Assembly (NCBI RefSeq): GCF_005502745.1
Contig: NZ_SCNL01000001.1
Span: 186,001 to 250,000, forward strand
DNA length: 64,000 nt
Reading direction: 5' to 3'
Origin: Sphingomonas sp. 3P27F8
GTDB lineage: Bacteria; Pseudomonadota; Alphaproteobacteria; Sphingomonadales; Sphingomonadaceae
The notes beneath the pieces were generated by a model. That model saw only the letters and a list, made by a program, of their open reading frames with translations. It made no database searches and was not told the origin of the DNA. The translations under genes were made by a program, and so were the position numbers. Below, piece by piece: positions 55,542 through 63,135 of this stretch; within the stretch, counting starts at the first letter, position 1; every line of letters begins with the position of its first letter.

Positions 55542-57448
55542 TCAAATCGCTCCTCATCGCCAATCGCGGCGAGATCGCGTGCCGGATCATCCGCACCGCG
55601 CGGGCGATGGGCGTGCGTACGGTGGCGGTCTATTCCGATGCCGACGCGAACGCGCTGCACGTGCGGCAGGCGGACGAGGCGGTGCATATCGGCCCCTCCC
55701 CGGCGCGCGAAAGCTATCTCGTCGGCGAGCGGATCATCGCCGCGGCGCGGGCGAGCGGGGCGGAGGCGATCCACCCGGGCTATGGCTTCCTTTCGGAAAA
55801 CGCCGATTTCGCGCAGGCGGTGATCGATGCCGGCCTGGTCTGGGTCGGCCCGAAGCCCGCCAGCATCCGCGCGATGGGCCTCAAGGACGCCGCCAAGCGG
55901 CTGATGCAGGAAGCCGGCGTTCCCACCACGCCCGGCTATCTCGGTGACGATCAGGCTCCCGGGCGGCTCCGGGCCGAAGCGGACGCGATCGGCTATCCCG
56001 TGCTCATCAAGGCGGTCGCGGGCGGCGGCGGCAAGGGGATGCGCCGCGTGGAGCGGGGCGAGGATTTCGCCGACGCGCTTCTCTCCTGCCAGCGCGAGGC
56101 GGCGTCCTCGTTCGGCGACGATCGCGTGCTGCTGGAGAAATACATCCTCTCGCCGCGCCACATCGAGGTGCAGGTGTTCGGCGATACGCATGGCAATGTC
56201 GTCCATCTGTTCGAGCGCGATTGCTCGCTCCAGCGCCGCCACCAGAAGGTGATCGAGGAAGCCCCCGCCCCCGGCATGGACGAGGCGACCCGCGCGGCGA
56301 TCTGCGGCGCGGCGGTGCAGGCGGCGCGCGCGGTGGATTATGTTGGCGCTGGCACGATCGAGTTCATCGCCGACGCGAGCGAGGGCCTGCGCGCCGACCG
56401 CATCTGGTTCATGGAAATGAACACGCGGCTTCAGGTGGAGCATCCGGTGACGGAGGAGATCACCGCCGTCGATCTGGTCGAATGGCAGCTCCGCGTCGCC
56501 AGCGGCGAGCCGCTGCCCAAGCGGCAGGAGGAGCTGTCGATCAACGGCTGGGCGATCGAGGCGCGGCTGTATGCGGAGGATCCCGCGAAGGGGTTTCTGC
56601 CGAGTCCCGGAAAGCTCAATCATTTACGACTGGATCACCGTATCCGCATCGAAAGCGGGGTTGAGGAGGGTGATGTCGTCACCCCGTTCTATGACCCCAT
56701 GATCGCAAAGCTCGTGGTGCATGCTGATACCCGTGAAGAAGCAAGGCTGGTGTTGATGGCGGCCCTCGATGCCAGCTATGTCGCACCGACAAAGACAAAT
56801 GCCGGCTTTCTATATGCTTGCCTGGCGCACCGAGATTTCGCGGCTGGAGCAGTTGATACCGGATTGATCTCACGTGCCGGCGACGCGCTTTTGCCGTCCC
56901 CCGCTCCATCGCCGGAAGCAGTCGATGCAGCAGCCCGACGTTATCGCCTCGATTTTCTCGACTGGACTGAGATTAATTATACGCCCGCTGGCGTTCGGTT
57001 AGCAGCATTGTTTGGATTTCGTCTAAATAGTCACACAAAAGAGAGCATCAATCTCTATTACAGCGGCAAACATCTGGTTGGCTCCAGTAAGAATTACACC
57101 CGGCCTCACGGCATTTGCACTACAATGACACGTGATAGCGAGATTTTGGTTACCGAGAGGGGGGAGACTTATCTTTTTTCTGTTACTCAGCGCCCCAATT
57201 TATCTGCCGCCGGCGCCGCTGCAGACGGCGCGATCCTCTCGCCCATGCCGGGCCGCATCATCGCGGTGGAGGTGGCGGCGGGCGATACCGTCGCCAAGGG
57301 CCAGAAACTCGTCACGCTGGAGGCGATGAAGATGGAGCATAGCCTCGTCGCGCCGTTCGACGGGACGGTGGCGGAACTCAACGCCGCCGCCGGCGGGCAG
57401 GTGAGCGAGGGCGCGCTGCTGGCGCGGATCGAGCGGGGAGAAGGCTGA
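55538..57448 (+). CDS. liuD: Methylcrotonyl-CoA carboxylase alpha (biotin carboxylase) subunit
   Basis: The 636-residue product has an ATP-grasp biotin carboxylase domain (about 1-450: LLIANRGEIACRIIRTA, AVAGGGGKGMRRV, EMNTRLQVEHPVTEEITAVD), a transfer linker and a biotinyl domain at the C-terminus with the modified Lys598 in EAMKMEH. It carboxylates biotin, and the beta subunit then uses this on 3-methylcrotonyl-CoA. The frame is intact. Between about 56621 and 57205 the codon use and base composition differ sharply from the rest of the gene, suggesting a replaced segment. The start uses the ATGA overlap. Confidence 0.92.
   Translation: MIKSLLIANRGEIACRIIRTARAMGVRTVAVYSDADANALHVRQADEAVHIGPSPARESYLVGERIIAAARASGAEAIHPGYGFLSENADFAQAVIDAGLVWVGPKPASIRAMGLKDAAKRLMQEAGVPTTPGYLGDDQAPGRLRAEADAIGYPVLIKAVAGGGGKGMRRVERGEDFADALLSCQREAASSFGDDRVLLEKYILSPRHIEVQVFGDTHGNVVHLFERDCSLQRRHQKVIEEAPAPGMDEATRAAICGAAVQAARAVDYVGAGTIEFIADASEGLRADRIWFMEMNTRLQVEHPVTEEITAVDLVEWQLRVASGEPLPKRQEELSINGWAIEARLYAEDPAKGFLPSPGKLNHLRLDHRIRIESGVEEGDVVTPFYDPMIAKLVVHADTREEARLVLMAALDASYVAPTKTNAGFLYACLAHRDFAAGAVDTGLISRAGDALLPSPAPSPEAVDAAARRYRLDFLDWTEINYTPAGVRLAALFGFRLNSHTKESINLYYSGKHLVGSSKNYTRPHGICTTMTRDSEILVTERGETYLFSVTQRPNLSAAGAAADGAILSPMPGRIIAVEVAAGDTVAKGQKLVTLEAMKMEHSLVAPFDGTVAELNAAAGGQVSEGALLARIERGEG
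56621..57205 (+). other. Atypical low-GC segment inside the carboxylase alpha gene
   Basis: Direct counts give 21 of 60 G+C at 57001-57060, 26 of 60 at 57121-57180 and 29 of 60 at 56941-57000, against 45 of 60 at 56041-56100 in the same gene. The segment uses TTA, CTA, AAT, AGT and ACA codons that are almost absent elsewhere. It encodes the end of the biotin carboxylase domain and the linker and keeps the frame. This looks like homologous replacement from a lower-GC source. Confidence 0.7.
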
Positions 57449-57900
57449 TGGCCGGGCGCTTCTACGACGAATGGCGGGTGGGCGACCGGATCGAGCATGA
57501 GATCCGCCGCACCGTGACCGAAACGGACAATCTGCTGTTCTCCACCATGACGCACAATCCGCAGCCGCTGCATCTCGACGTGGAGGCGGCGAAGGCGAGC
57601 GAATTCGGCCAGATCCTCGTCAACGGCACCTTCACCTTCGCGCTGATGGTGGGGCTGTCGGTGGGCGATACGACTCTCGGCACGCTCGTCGCCAATCTCG
57701 GCTACGACAAGCTCGTCATGCCAAAACCCGTGTTCATCGGCGACACAATGCGCGCGACCAGCGAGGTGATCGCGGTGCGTGAGAGCAAGTCCCGCCCCGA
57801 TGCGGGGCTCGTCACCTTCACCCACGAACTTGTCAATCAGCGCGATGAAATCGTCTGCCGGTGCGAGCGATCGGCGCTGCTCAAGCGTCGGGCGGCCTGA
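57448..57900 (+). CDS. MaoC-like hydratase, hotdog fold
   Basis: The 150-residue product has the MaoC hotdog pattern: FYDEWRVGDRI, the catalytic segment DNLLFSTMTHNPQPLHLD with the Asp/His pair, and ASEFGQILVNGTF. Homologues hydrate 2-enoyl-CoAs; mesaconyl- and itaconyl-related hydratases also belong here. It starts at the last base of the liuD stop (TGATG), so it belongs to the leucine operon. It might replace methylglutaconyl-CoA hydratase, but this is an inference. Confidence 0.88.
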   Translation: MAGRFYDEWRVGDRIEHEIRRTVTETDNLLFSTMTHNPQPLHLDVEAAKASEFGQILVNGTFTFALMVGLSVGDTTLGTLVANLGYDKLVMPKPVFIGDTMRATSEVIAVRESKSRPDAGLVTFTHELVNQRDEIVCRCERSALLKRRAA

Positions 57901-57946
57901 TCGTTCAGCGGGAAGCGCGCCGGAGCGCTCATCGCAGCGAGCGCAC

Positions 57947-58396
57947 CTAGCGCCGCGCGGCGAAGAAATCCCGCAGCAGCGTGCCCGCTTCACGATCGCC
58001 GATGCCGGCGAATATCTCGGGCCGGTGATGACAGGTCGGCTGCGCGAAGAAGCGTGGGCCATGTTCCACCGCCCCGCCTTTCGCATCGGCCGCGCCGTAA
58101 TAGAGGCGCGCGATCCGCGCATGGGCGATCGCGCCCGCGCACATCGCGCATGGCTCGAGCGTCACCCACAGGTCGCAATCCTCCAGCCGGTCGCGACCGA
58201 TCAGCGCCGCCGCCGCGCGAATCGCCAGCATCTCGGCATGGGCGGTGGGATCGTGCAGCGCGCGCGGCGCATTGGCGCCGGTGGCGATCACCGCGCCATC
58301 GCGCACCACCACGGCGCCGACCGGCACCTCGCCCTGTGCGGCAGCAACGGCCGCCGCATCGAGCGCGGCCCGCATATGAGGCGGAAGCGGGAACAT
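57947..58396 (-). CDS. tadA: tRNA-specific adenosine deaminase
   Basis: The 149-residue product has the deaminase zinc motifs HAEMLAIRAAA and TLEPCAMCAGAIAHAR, with Glu in HAE as proton shuttle. This size and the C-terminal HGPRFFAQPTCHHRPEIFAGI segment match TadA, which makes inosine at position 34 of tRNA-Arg(ACG). The start at 58396 begins the core closely. The frame continues upstream to 58528 in sequence that overlaps the neighbouring gene and is not protein-like. Confidence 0.92.
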   Translation of the reverse strand: MFPLPPHMRAALDAAAVAAAQGEVPVGAVVVRDGAVIATGANAPRALHDPTAHAEMLAIRAAAALIGRDRLEDCDLWVTLEPCAMCAGAIAHARIARLYYGAADAKGGAVEHGPRFFAQPTCHHRPEIFAGIGDREAGTLLRDFFAARR

Positions 58397-58439
58397 CGCT
58401 CCCCGCCTACCGCCCGCCATGCGAGATTGTCTATCGAGA

Positions 58440-58670
58440 CTATTGAGCGTTGTCGGCCGGCTTCTGGACCGAGACCTTCGGCACTTCGATCGTCTTCTTT
58501 TCGGTGCCCACGTCGATCTTGCCCACATCGGCCTTGAACGCCGGGGCCTGCCCGCCCTCCAGATGCGGCAGTTGCGCGGTGCGCGTCTGGTCGAGGTTGA
58601 TGAACCCGGTCATGATGCCGACCAGGGCCACGAGGGCGACGACGCCCAGCAATACCAGAACAGCGCGCAT
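58440..58670 (-). CDS. Small single-helix membrane protein
   Basis: The 76-residue product starts MRAVLVLLGVVALVALVGIMTGFI, an N-terminal signal anchor or uncleaved helix. A periplasmic tail follows with a Pro/Lys/Val-rich pattern (KKTIEVPKVSVQKPADNAQ). It looks like a small envelope protein common in sphingomonads. It lies between tadA (same strand) and rpmB (divergent). No function is known. Confidence 0.75.
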   Translation of the reverse strand: MRAVLVLLGVVALVALVGIMTGFINLDQTRTAQLPHLEGGQAPAFKADVGKIDVGTEKKTIEVPKVSVQKPADNAQ

Positions 58671-58739
58671 GAATTTCTCTCCCGTGTTGATGCGATCGTG
58701 AAACAACGTCGCGCGCGGCCGGGAGTTGCACGCGCCGCG

Positions 58740-58768
58740 CTTGACGAAATGGCGGGGTCGCGTTAGGG
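58740..58768 (+). promoter_or_regulatory. Putative promoter of rpmB
   Basis: CTTGAC (58740-58745) and TTAGGG (58763-58768) lie 17 bases apart, about 40 bp before the rpmB start. The architecture matches that before rpmJ at 42440. Confidence 0.55.
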
Positions 58769-58807
58769 CCGCGCTCTTTCCGGGCAACCGAAATTCAGGA
58801 TTATATC

Positions 58808-59101
58808 ATGTCGCGCATCTGCGAGCTGACCGGCAAGGGCCGGCAGGTGGGGAACAACGTTTCCCACGCCAACAACAAGACCAAGCGCACGTTCCTGCCG
58901 AACCTGCAGAACGTCACGCTGATCTCTGACACGCTGGAGAAGAGCGTGCGTCTGCGCGTATCGACCCACGGTCTGCGCTCGGTGGAGCATAACGGCGGCC
59001 TCGACAACTGGCTGGTGAAGACCGGCGACGAGAAGCTGTCGCTGCGTGCACGCCGCCTGAAGCGCGATATCGTGAAGAAGCGCGGCGCCGTCGCGGCGTA
59101 A
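58808..59101 (+). CDS. rpmB: 50S ribosomal protein L28
   Basis: The 97-residue basic protein has the L28 pattern: [27 protein letters not shown] (here in its conserved order), the [10 protein letters not shown] segment and [19 protein letters not shown]. The first two Cys-type zinc positions are incomplete, as is normal in alphaproteobacteria. AGGA lies eight bases before the ATG. It has its own promoter and a strong hairpin follows. Confidence 0.96.
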   Translation: MSRICELTGKGRQVGNNVSHANNKTKRTFLPNLQNVTLISDTLEKSVRLRVSTHGLRSVEHNGGLDNWLVKTGDEKLSLRARRLKRDIVKKRGAVAA

Positions 59102-59132
59102 CGCTTTCGATTCGATTGCCGGCCGATCTGCG

Positions 59133-59163
59133 CGGCCCGCCCTCCCCAGCGGATGGCGGGCCG
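59133..59163 (+). terminator. Terminator-like hairpin after rpmB
   Basis: CGGCCCGCC (59133-59141) pairs with GGCGGGCCG (59155-59163), and an inner TCC-CCAGC-GGA loop extends the stem. No U-tract follows. A similar hairpin with the same CCAGC loop lies at 60716. Confidence 0.6.
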
Positions 59164-59181
59164 TGTGGCGTTTGCCGCGCG

Positions 59182-60183
59182 TCATCGCAGCCGGAATTTC
59201 ATCAGATAGCTGCGCCGCAGCGGCATCTGATCGTTGTCGGTGGTGATCCACAGCATCGTCGCGCCGTGCTCGCGCGTGATCGCCAGCCCCTCGCAATTCT
59301 CGCTTGTCACCGGCGCAGCGAGCGTCGCGATCTCCCGCCCGCCGAGGCTGGCCCCGGCGCGAATCGCGGCGCGCGGGATCACCACCAGCTTCGCGGAGAA
59401 GCGCAGCCAGCCGTGATGGCGCCGATTGAGCACGATCAGATCGCCCGATGGCAGCACCGCCGCGTCGCTCGGGTCGTACCCCGCCGGCGGACGGTAGCGA
59501 AACCGCTCGATTCGCGTCGTCGCCCCGGCGGGGTCGCCCTGAAACAGCAACGCCGGCCGCGTCGCGCCGTGCGCGCGCTCCGCGATCGCGACGAACCTGC
59601 CATCGCGAAAGCGCGCGAGCGATTCGGCGCCGCTGTTGCCCCACCATGGCGCCATCGCGCGCGGCGCGCGATGCGCCTCGCCGGTTCGTAGCGTGGGATC
59701 GAAGCGCCAGATCTCGTTCGCCCGCTCGAACCCCACCCAGGCGCGGCCGGTCGCGGGATCGATCGCAAGCGATTCGCTGTCGCGATCCTCTTTCGACCAG
59801 CCCCGCCCCGGCCCGGCGCCGAGCGCGCCGGTTTCGCTGGACGCCGCGCCGTGCGCGATCCGCAGCAGCAGCCAGTTGCCCGAATCGCTCAGCAGCGTCG
59901 CGCGCCCGTCGGTCAGCGCCAGCGCGGAAAAGCCGCCGAAGCCCGCGGCCGGGCTGTCGATCGTCACCGCGGCCACCGGCTCCAGCCGCCCGATCCGCCC
60001 GGGCCAGCCGCCGCGCGGCACATAGCGCCGCACATGCACCGTCGCCCCCGGTGAAAGGCGCGCGACCGGATCGATCCCCGCGAATCCCGGCACGATCAGC
60101 AAGACGGCGGCGATGGAGGCGAACAGCGGGCGCACGCGATCCCGATAGCCCGGCGAACCCTGAACGGTCGATAACGGGCGCAT
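59182..60183 (-). CDS. Esterase-like activity of phytase family protein
   Basis: The 333-residue product has an N-terminal signal-anchor (about 18-38: PLFASIAAVLLIVPGFAG) and a beta-propeller of the phytase-esterase-like family. Motifs are GFGGFSALAL, SDSGNW, the SKEDRDSESLAIDPATGRAWVGFE stretch (in two blades) and TSENCEGLAI. Such proteins bind divalent metals and hydrolyse phosphate esters, or act as unknown esterases. It is common in sphingomonads. It is divergent from the glycine-zipper gene at 60275. Confidence 0.85.
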   Translation of the reverse strand: MRPLSTVQGSPGYRDRVRPLFASIAAVLLIVPGFAGIDPVARLSPGATVHVRRYVPRGGWPGRIGRLEPVAAVTIDSPAAGFGGFSALALTDGRATLLSDSGNWLLLRIAHGAASSETGALGAGPGRGWSKEDRDSESLAIDPATGRAWVGFERANEIWRFDPTLRTGEAHRAPRAMAPWWGNSGAESLARFRDGRFVAIAERAHGATRPALLFQGDPAGATTRIERFRYRPPAGYDPSDAAVLPSGDLIVLNRRHHGWLRFSAKLVVIPRAAIRAGASLGGREIATLAAPVTSENCEGLAITREHGATMLWITTDNDQMPLRRSYLMKFRLR

Positions 60184-60274
60184 TCAGGATCGGTTCGCGG
60201 CGAATCGGGCAGATAGTGTTTCGCCGATCCGGGAAACGCTCCCGCCATCGGCCGGAATTTTCGGGAGACGTTCG

Positions 60275-60649
60275 ATGTTCAAGAAACTTTCACTGGCCGC
60301 CGTCGCCCTTTCGATCGGCGCGGCAACCATGGCCCCGAGCGCGGCGGAAGCGCAGCGCTATTACGGCGGCGGCTACGGCAATGGTTACGGCAACGGCTAT
60401 TATGATCGCGGCTACAACGATCGCGGCTATGACCAGCGGCGCTACGACGACCGCCGCTACCACTATCGCGAGCGCCGCTGCTCGAGCGGCGGCACCGGCA
60501 CCGTGGTCGGCGCGATCGCCGGCGGCTTGCTCGGCCGCACGATCGACACGCGCGGCGACCGCCTCGGCGGCACGCTGATCGGCGGCGTCGCGGGTGCACT
60601 GGCGGGTCGCGCGATCGATAAGTCTGGCAATCCGCGTTACTGCCGCTAA
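60275..60649 (+). CDS. Exported glycine-zipper protein with Tyr/Gly/Arg-rich repeats
   Basis: The 124-residue product has a signal peptide (MFKKLSLAAVALSIGAATMAPSAAEA). A low-complexity region follows (YGGGYGNGYGNGYYDRGY, then a Tyr/Asp/Arg repeat), and a glycine-zipper hairpin (GTVVGAIAGGLLGRTID, LGGTLIGGVAGALAGRAID) ends the protein with NPRYCR. The design resembles the lipoprotein at 16437 but has no lipobox. It probably inserts in or lines the outer membrane. Its function is unknown. Confidence 0.8.
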   Translation: MFKKLSLAAVALSIGAATMAPSAAEAQRYYGGGYGNGYGNGYYDRGYNDRGYDQRRYDDRRYHYRERRCSSGGTGTVVGAIAGGLLGRTIDTRGDRLGGTLIGGVAGALAGRAIDKSGNPRYCR

Positions 60650-60715
60650 GCGGCACGCCCCTTTCCTCGGGTAGCGTATCGAGGACATTTCCCTCCAGTG
60701 GCGTAGCGAGGGCGC

Positions 60716-60744
60716 GGGCCCGTCTCCCCAGCGGAGGCGGGCCC
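60716..60744 (+). terminator. Terminator-like hairpin after the glycine-zipper gene
   Basis: GGGCCCGTCTCC (60716-60727) pairs with GGAGGCGGGCCC (60733-60744) over 12 bp with one G-U pair and a CCAGC loop. It ends one base before the -35 element assigned to thrS. Confidence 0.7.
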
Positions 60745-60773
60745 GTTGTCGTATCGGGCCGAGCGCGCTATAT
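60745..60773 (+). promoter_or_regulatory. Putative thrS promoter
   Basis: GTTGTC (60745-60750) and CTATAT (60768-60773) lie 17 bases apart and match the alphaproteobacterial CTTGAC-N17-CTATAT type. Transcription should start at about 60780-60781, at the A of a small ORF, leaving an untranslated leader of about 200 bases before thrS. Confidence 0.6.
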
Positions 60774-60780
60774 CGCGCCC

Positions 60781-60852
60781 ATGCGCCACGTTTCGCCATC
60801 GCGGACCAGCACTACCCCCGGATCTCCGGGGGGCCTGACGCGCATCGGCTGA
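60781..60852 (+). CDS. Candidate leaderless Thr-rich leader peptide of thrS
   Basis: A 23-residue ORF starts at the predicted +1 nucleotide. Residues 9-12 are Thr-Ser-Thr-Thr and a fourth Thr lies at 20. There is no Shine-Dalgarno sequence, as expected for a leaderless mRNA; the trp leader peptide of Sinorhizobium is also read from an ATG at +1. The Thr codons lie just before a hairpin (CCCCCGG/CCGGGGG, 60815-60832), and a pair of alternative hairpins follows. This fits an attenuator sensing threonyl-tRNA, but the ORF could also be chance. Confidence 0.45.
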   Translation: MRHVSPSRTSTTPGSPGGLTRIG

Positions 60853-60870
60853 CGATCCGCGCTTCAGGCA

Positions 60871-60916
60871 CCTTCCCGGGATCGGGAAGGAGCACGCGCC
60901 CGGCCTTCCCGTTTCC
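60871..60916 (+). promoter_or_regulatory. Mutually exclusive hairpins in the thrS leader
   Basis: CGGGAAGG (60883-60890) can pair either with CCTTCCCG upstream (60871-60878, loop of 4) or with an identical CCTTCCCG downstream (60904-60911, loop of 13, followed by TTTCC). Only one can form at a time, the hallmark of transcription attenuators. The downstream form looks like a terminator. Which one forms under threonine shortage cannot be told from sequence. Confidence 0.5.
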
Positions 60917-60981
60917 TGCCGCTTTCCCCGGGGCGTCGCGATGTGCATAAGCCCGCGTGAATCGACAGGATACGCCTTCAC

Positions 60982-62976
60982 ATGAACGACATGATCTCGA
61001 TCTCGCTGCCAGACGGCTCGGTCCGCGCGATGCCGCCCGGCACCACGCCGGCGGATGTCGCCGCCGCGATCGGGCCGGGGCTGGCGAAAGCGGCGCTTGC
61101 CGCGCGGGTGGACGGCGAGCTGCGCGATCTCAATCGCCCGATCGAGCATGACGCGGCGCTCGCGCTCGTCACGGCGCGCGACGAGGCGGACGCGCTGGAG
61201 CTTGCCCGCCACGATTACGCGCACGTGCTGGCGGAGGCCGTGCAGGAATTGTTCCCCGGCACGCAGATCACCTTCGGCCCCTCCACCGACGACGGCTTCT
61301 ATTACGATTTCGCGCCGAAGGATCGCCCGTTCACCGAGGAGGATCTGCCCGCGATCGAGGCGCGGATGCGCGCGATCATCGCGGCCGACAAGCCGCTGCG
61401 CCGCGAAGTGTGGTCGCGTGAGCAGCTCATCAGCCGCTGGAAGCAGCAGGGCGAGACGTTCAAGGCCGAATGGGCCGCCGAACTGCCCGGCGACGAGGAG
61501 CTGACCGTCTATTGGTCCGGCGACGACTGGCTCGACATGTGCCGCGGGCCGCACCTCGCCTCGACCGGCAAGCTCGCGCCCGATGCCTTCAAGCTGACGC
61601 GCGTGTCCGGTGCTTACTGGCGCGGCGATCAGAACAACGCGATGCTCAGCCGCATCTACGGCACCGGCTGGCTCAACAGGAAGCAGCTCGATCAGCATCT
61701 GTTCCGGCTGGAGGAGGCCGCCAAGCGCGATCATCGCAAGCTCGGGCAGGAGATGGACCTGTTCCACCTTCAGGCGGAGGCGCATGGCAGCGTGTTCTGG
61801 CATCCCAAGGGCTATGTCATCTGGCGCGAGCTTGAGGCGTATATGCGGCGCGCGATCGACGGCGCGGGGTATCGCGAAGTCAAGACCCCGCAGGTGATGG
61901 ACGCGCGCCAGTGGGAGCAATCCGGCCATTGGGGCAAATATCGCGAGAACATGTTCGTCATCCCCGACGAAGTGCCCAATACCGAGGATGAAGGGCCGAT
62001 CGTCTCCGATCACGCCGAATGGATGGCGTTGAAGCCGATGAACTGCCCCGCGCATGTCCTGATCTTCCGTCAGGGGATCAAGTCGTATCGTGATCTGCCG
62101 CTGCGCCTTTACGAAAACGGCTGCTGCCATCGCAACGAGCCGCATGGCGCGCTCCACGGGCTGATGCGCGTGCGCCAGTTCACGCAGGACGACGCGCATA
62201 TCTTCTGCCGCGAGGATCAGATCGTCGATGAGGTGCAGGCGTTCTGCAACCTCGCCGATCGCATCTACAAGGATTTCGGCTTCACCTATTCGATCAAGCT
62301 CGCGCTGCGCCCGGAGAAGCGTTTCGGCAGCGACGAGATGTGGGACAAGGCGGAGAACGAGCTGCGCGACGCGGTCGCCGCCGCCGGGCTCAACACGCCG
62401 GAATATGGCTGGGAAGAACTGCCCGGCGAGGGCGCCTTCTACGCGCCGAAGCTCGAATGGCATCTGACCGACGCGATCGGGCGGACATGGCAGGTCGGCA
62501 CGATCCAGTCGGATCGCGTACTGCCCGAGCGGCTCGATGCAAGCTACATCGCGGAGGACGGCCAGCGCCATCGCCCGGTGATGCTGCACCGCGCGATCTT
62601 CGGCTCGTATGAGCGGTTCATCGGCATCCTCGTCGAGCATTTCGCGGGAAAGCTGCCACAATGGCTCGCCCCGGTGCAGGCGGTGGTGGCGACGATCGTG
62701 TCCGACGCGGACGATTATGCGGTGCAGGTGGCCGCGGAACTGCGCAAGGCGGGGCTGCGCGTCGAGACCGATCTCCGCAACGAGAAGATCAACTACAAGG
62801 TGCGCGAGCACAGCATGGCCAAGGTGCCCAACCTGCTCGTCGTCGGCAAGCGCGAGGCGGACGAGGGAAGCGTGGCGCTGCGCCCGCTCGGCGCGGATGC
62901 AAAGCAGGAGGTGCTCGGGCTGGCGGCCGCCATCGAGCGGCTGCGCGATGCCGCGCGGGCGCCGGACCTCACCTGA
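60982..62976 (+). CDS. thrS: Threonyl-tRNA synthetase
   Basis: The 664-residue enzyme charges tRNA-Thr. It has an N-terminal TGS domain (about 1-62), an editing domain with the HxxxH site (His77, His81, in [11 protein letters not shown]) and a CxxxH partner in DMCRGPHLA. The class II core has the zinc Cys in [10 protein letters not shown] and motif 2 [21 protein letters not shown], and the C-terminal anticodon-binding domain closes the protein. Length and domains are complete. It follows a leader of about 200 bases with a candidate attenuator. Confidence 0.96.
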   Translation: MNDMISISLPDGSVRAMPPGTTPADVAAAIGPGLAKAALAARVDGELRDLNRPIEHDAALALVTARDEADALELARHDYAHVLAEAVQELFPGTQITFGPSTDDGFYYDFAPKDRPFTEEDLPAIEARMRAIIAADKPLRREVWSREQLISRWKQQGETFKAEWAAELPGDEELTVYWSGDDWLDMCRGPHLASTGKLAPDAFKLTRVSGAYWRGDQNNAMLSRIYGTGWLNRKQLDQHLFRLEEAAKRDHRKLGQEMDLFHLQAEAHGSVFWHPKGYVIWRELEAYMRRAIDGAGYREVKTPQVMDARQWEQSGHWGKYRENMFVIPDEVPNTEDEGPIVSDHAEWMALKPMNCPAHVLIFRQGIKSYRDLPLRLYENGCCHRNEPHGALHGLMRVRQFTQDDAHIFCREDQIVDEVQAFCNLADRIYKDFGFTYSIKLALRPEKRFGSDEMWDKAENELRDAVAAAGLNTPEYGWEELPGEGAFYAPKLEWHLTDAIGRTWQVGTIQSDRVLPERLDASYIAEDGQRHRPVMLHRAIFGSYERFIGILVEHFAGKLPQWLAPVQAVVATIVSDADDYAVQVAAELRKAGLRVETDLRNEKINYKVREHSMAKVPNLLVVGKREADEGSVALRPLGADAKQEVLGLAAAIERLRDAARAPDLT

Positions 62977-63135
62977 CGTTTACGTCAACGTCGCTGTCGC
63001 TTTGTGGCGAAAAGGGCGCAGCGCGCGCAATAAACGTGAAACCGGCATGACCGCGCCGTGACATGCGGCCCGGCTCGCGCATAACCTGCCGCCCGTGACC
63101 CCGTTCAAGAAGGGTCCGACCGGGAGATGGATTTT

